Program-made: the position numbers and the translations under genes
Shown: positions 62,540-64,000 of the stretch, piece by piece
How positions within the stretch are numbered: the first letter of the stretch is position 1
Layout: every line of letters begins with the position of its first letter
The notes under the pieces: model-generated
Databases searched by the model: none
The model's input: only the letters and a program-made list of their open reading frames with translations
What the model was told of the DNA's origin: nothing
NCBI GenBank assembly: GCA_002049455.2
Contig: KV919144.1
Location: 1-64,000 of the forward strand
Source: Porphyra umbilicalis
Taxonomy: Eukaryota > Rhodophyta > Bangiophyceae > Bangiales > Bangiaceae
Length of the DNA stretch: 64,000 nt
Reading direction: 5' to 3'

Positions 62540-63625
62540 ATGGCGTTGTCCCACTGCTGCGGCCGTGCGCTGTCGGCTGCCCGCTCCTCCTTTGTCTGCC
62601 GCGCGGCCGTCGGCTCGGCCGCGCGGCGCTGCCCACCCGCCGCGTGTCCGCCGCCACCTCCACCCCACCCTGTCCATGGCGCGTCGCCGACGGTCACAAC
62701 ACCGTGTACTTTGACATCACCGTTGGCGGGCAGCCGTCGGGGCGGGTCACGTTTGGCCTCTTTGGCGACGATGTGTATGTTTTGGGAGACGGGGGTGGAG
62801 ACGTGGTGTGGAGTGTGTGTTGTCACAGGTGGTTTGGGGCGGGTGGACATGAGTATGGTGGTGCCGGCGGGGCTTGGTGTGTTCTTGTCGTGGCCCCTCT
62901 GCCCAAGCTGTATCCCACGATTCCTTTATCTAACACGCCGCGCCTGTGCTTCCCCTCTTTTATTGCCTCGGTTGCCGTTGTTGATATGCTGTGGGTGTGT
63001 TCGTGTCACGATCATGTAGGCCCAAGACGGTGGAGAACTTCCCGCGCCCTGTGCACGGGGGAGAAGGGCTTTGGCTACGCCGGCTGCCCGTTCCACCGCG
63101 TCATCCCAACTTCATGATCCAGTACGTTTTCTCGCCGCATCGCGCCCGCTCTTGCCGATCGATTTCGCCCAAATGTGGTTGCCCGAGTGGTAGCTTGCTC
63201 CCTTCGGACAGCCGAGGCTAACGTCGACTCATCGGTTTGGAGCTCCTCCTCCTCGTTGGTTTGACACCCTGCCGTCTGTTGTTTCCGTCTCTTCTACCTG
63301 CCTCGTCCGCACACAGGGGTGGTGACTTTACCAACCGCAACGGCACTGGCGGCAAGTCCATCTATGGCGAGAAGTTTGCCGACGAGAACTTTAACCTCTC
63401 CCACACCACCCCCGGCCTGCTCTCCATGGCCAACGCGGGCCCCAACACCAACGGCTCCCAGTTCTTTGTGACGACCGTCCCGTGCGCGTGGTTGGACGGC
63501 AAGCACACGGTGTTTGGCCAGGTGACGGACGGCTACGACATCATCAAGGCGATTGAGACGGCGCCGAGGGGGCCGGGCGACCGCCCGCGGGCCGAGGTGC
63601 TCGTCGAGTCGTGTGCGAGCTCTAG
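62540..63625 (+). CDS. Cyclophilin peptidyl-prolyl isomerase, organelle-targeted
   Basis: Three exons: 62540-62774, 63020-63121, 63317-63625. The N-terminus [20 protein letters not shown] is Arg/Ser/Ala-rich without acids, typical of a mitochondrial or plastid transit peptide. The catalytic domain then reads [124 protein letters not shown] and ESCGEL-like at the end. The active-site Arg (FHRVIP), the QFF and the WLDGKH motif are all present. Single-base differences are needed between the transit peptide and domain, twice in exon 2 (an extra C after AACTTC, a missing C in ATCCCAAC) and once before the final GAGCTCTAG. These small compensating shifts look like sequencing errors. Confidence 0.82.
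62775..63019 (+). other. Cyclophilin intron 1
   Basis: Donor GT|GTATGTTT and acceptor ATCATGTAG|GCCC. The 245-bp intron splits the valine codon of GDDV-PKTVENF in phase 2. The GTATGT donor equals that of the RING/GTPase-like gene. Confidence 0.8.
63122..63316 (+). other. Cyclophilin intron 2
   Basis: Donor CA|GTACGTTTTC and acceptor CCGCACACAG|GGGT. The 195-bp intron interrupts the Gln codon of FMIQ-GGDFTN in phase 2. Confidence 0.85.
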
Positions 63626-63913
63626 AGGCCCCGACCGAGACCATCGTTTAGGGGGGGGGGGAAGGGGCGGGAGGGAGGGCCGATCGCAAGCGGTCGGCCT
63701 GTGGGGGCGCCGCGCCGCGTGTACGCTGGGCGCGTCGCCCAGGCGTGTGCCTTTTTTTTGTTTCATTGGGGCGGCGCCTGGGCTGAGTTGAATGCGGGCC
63801 TCGGCCTCTGCGTCGACCAAGCAGGCGCGCTCGTAACGTTCTCTTTTTTTTTTTTTTGTGTCCTTGTCGTGTTGCCGCGCTCTCCCGCACGCGCCGTCGG
63901 CGCCGCGCCGTGC
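63626..63913. other. 3' flank between convergent genes
   Basis: Contains the 3' end of the cyclophilin gene and of the partial minus-strand gene. There are T-runs at 63752-63758 and 63845-63857 and a G-run at 63650-63660. No further gene. Confidence 0.5.
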
Positions 63914-64000
63914 CTAGAGCCACCGGAGCACCCCCCACCCGAGGGCCAACCCCACAAACGTGCCGACGACGTTGCCGCCGACGCCGACCAAAAACGCGGG
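63914..64000 (-). CDS. C-terminus of a membrane protein (partial)
   Basis: The last 28 codons of a minus-strand gene that enters from beyond the right edge. It reads AFLVGVGGNVVGTFVGLALG then WGVLRWL and TAG (63914-63916). It is a single Gly-rich hydrophobic segment, a likely transmembrane helix close to the C-terminus. The family cannot be told from this piece. Confidence 0.5.
   Translation of the reverse strand, partial: PAFLVGVGGNVVGTFVGLALGWGVLRWL

Noticed and set aside
63128-63230. tRNA-like A-box (TTGCCCGAGTGG) in cyclophilin intron 2
   Set aside because: No B-box or cloverleaf follows within the expected distance.

Overview
The window looks like nuclear DNA of a GC-rich eukaryote, most likely an alga. 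The recognisable genes are eukaryotic: TFIIH helicase XPB, an ArfGAP, cytosolic-type Hsp70, ESCRT regulator VTA1, an SRPK-type kinase, a cyclophilin, a PHD-finger SNF2 remodeller and a plant-type GRDP/DUF1399 protein. Introns are few and short (about 190-245 bp) with GT-AG ends. Coding DNA is extremely GC-rich, full of Ala/Gly/Pro tracts and G/C homopolymers, while spacers are nearer 50 % GC. A bangiophycean red alga such as Porphyra/Pyropia would fit, but that is inference and no marker gene proves it. No virus-derived or LTR element, CRISPR array, rRNA or tRNA was recognised.

Layout. 0-2.4 kb: nothing firm. 2.4-4.4 kb: GRDP-like gene (+). 5.9-11.05 kb: large PHD-ePHD-SNF2-PHD remodeller (+). 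11.8-14.85 kb: coiled-coil and proline-rich protein (-). 16.9-18.2 kb: hypothetical gene (+) between two ~100-bp direct repeats. 20.0-21.04 kb: small protein kinase (-) with a 15-bp minisatellite directly upstream. 21.5-27.9 kb: gene-poor stretch with low-complexity ORFs, a 493-bp TIR element and a 136-bp fold-back element. 28.1-30.6 kb: XPB (+). 31.1-32.6 kb: ArfGAP2/3-type protein (-). 33.1-38 kb: repeat-rich spacer. 38.7-40.75 kb: Hsp70 (+) with a perfect heat-shock element. 41.3-42.3 kb: VTA1/LIP5 (-). 43.5-45.1 kb: RING plus GTPase-like protein (-). 46.2-49.1 kb: UvrD-family helicase (-). 50.3-51.7 kb: membrane-anchored FkbM-like methyltransferase domain protein (-). 51.9-54.8 kb: cluster of non-autonomous mobile-element-like sequences. 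58.0-59.2 kb: broken LPMO-like secreted protein (+). 59.7-61.3 kb: broken SRPK kinase (-). 62.5-63.6 kb: organelle-targeted cyclophilin, three exons (+). The right edge holds the C-terminus of a membrane protein (-).

The genes are mostly unrelated housekeeping functions (transcription and repair, chromatin, vesicle traffic, chaperones), not one pathway. Hsp70 and cyclophilin are both folding factors, and ArfGAP and VTA1 both act on membranes, but they are not arranged as a unit.

A major caution is that many genes read through two or three frames. In the 2-18 kb and 41-52 kb parts the changes fall mostly at long G/C runs, which suggests either assembly indels or true length variation. In the 58-63.6 kb part they fall at ordinary sequence, which suggests unpolished sequence or pseudogenes. 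XPB, ArfGAP, Hsp70 and the small kinase are intact single frames.
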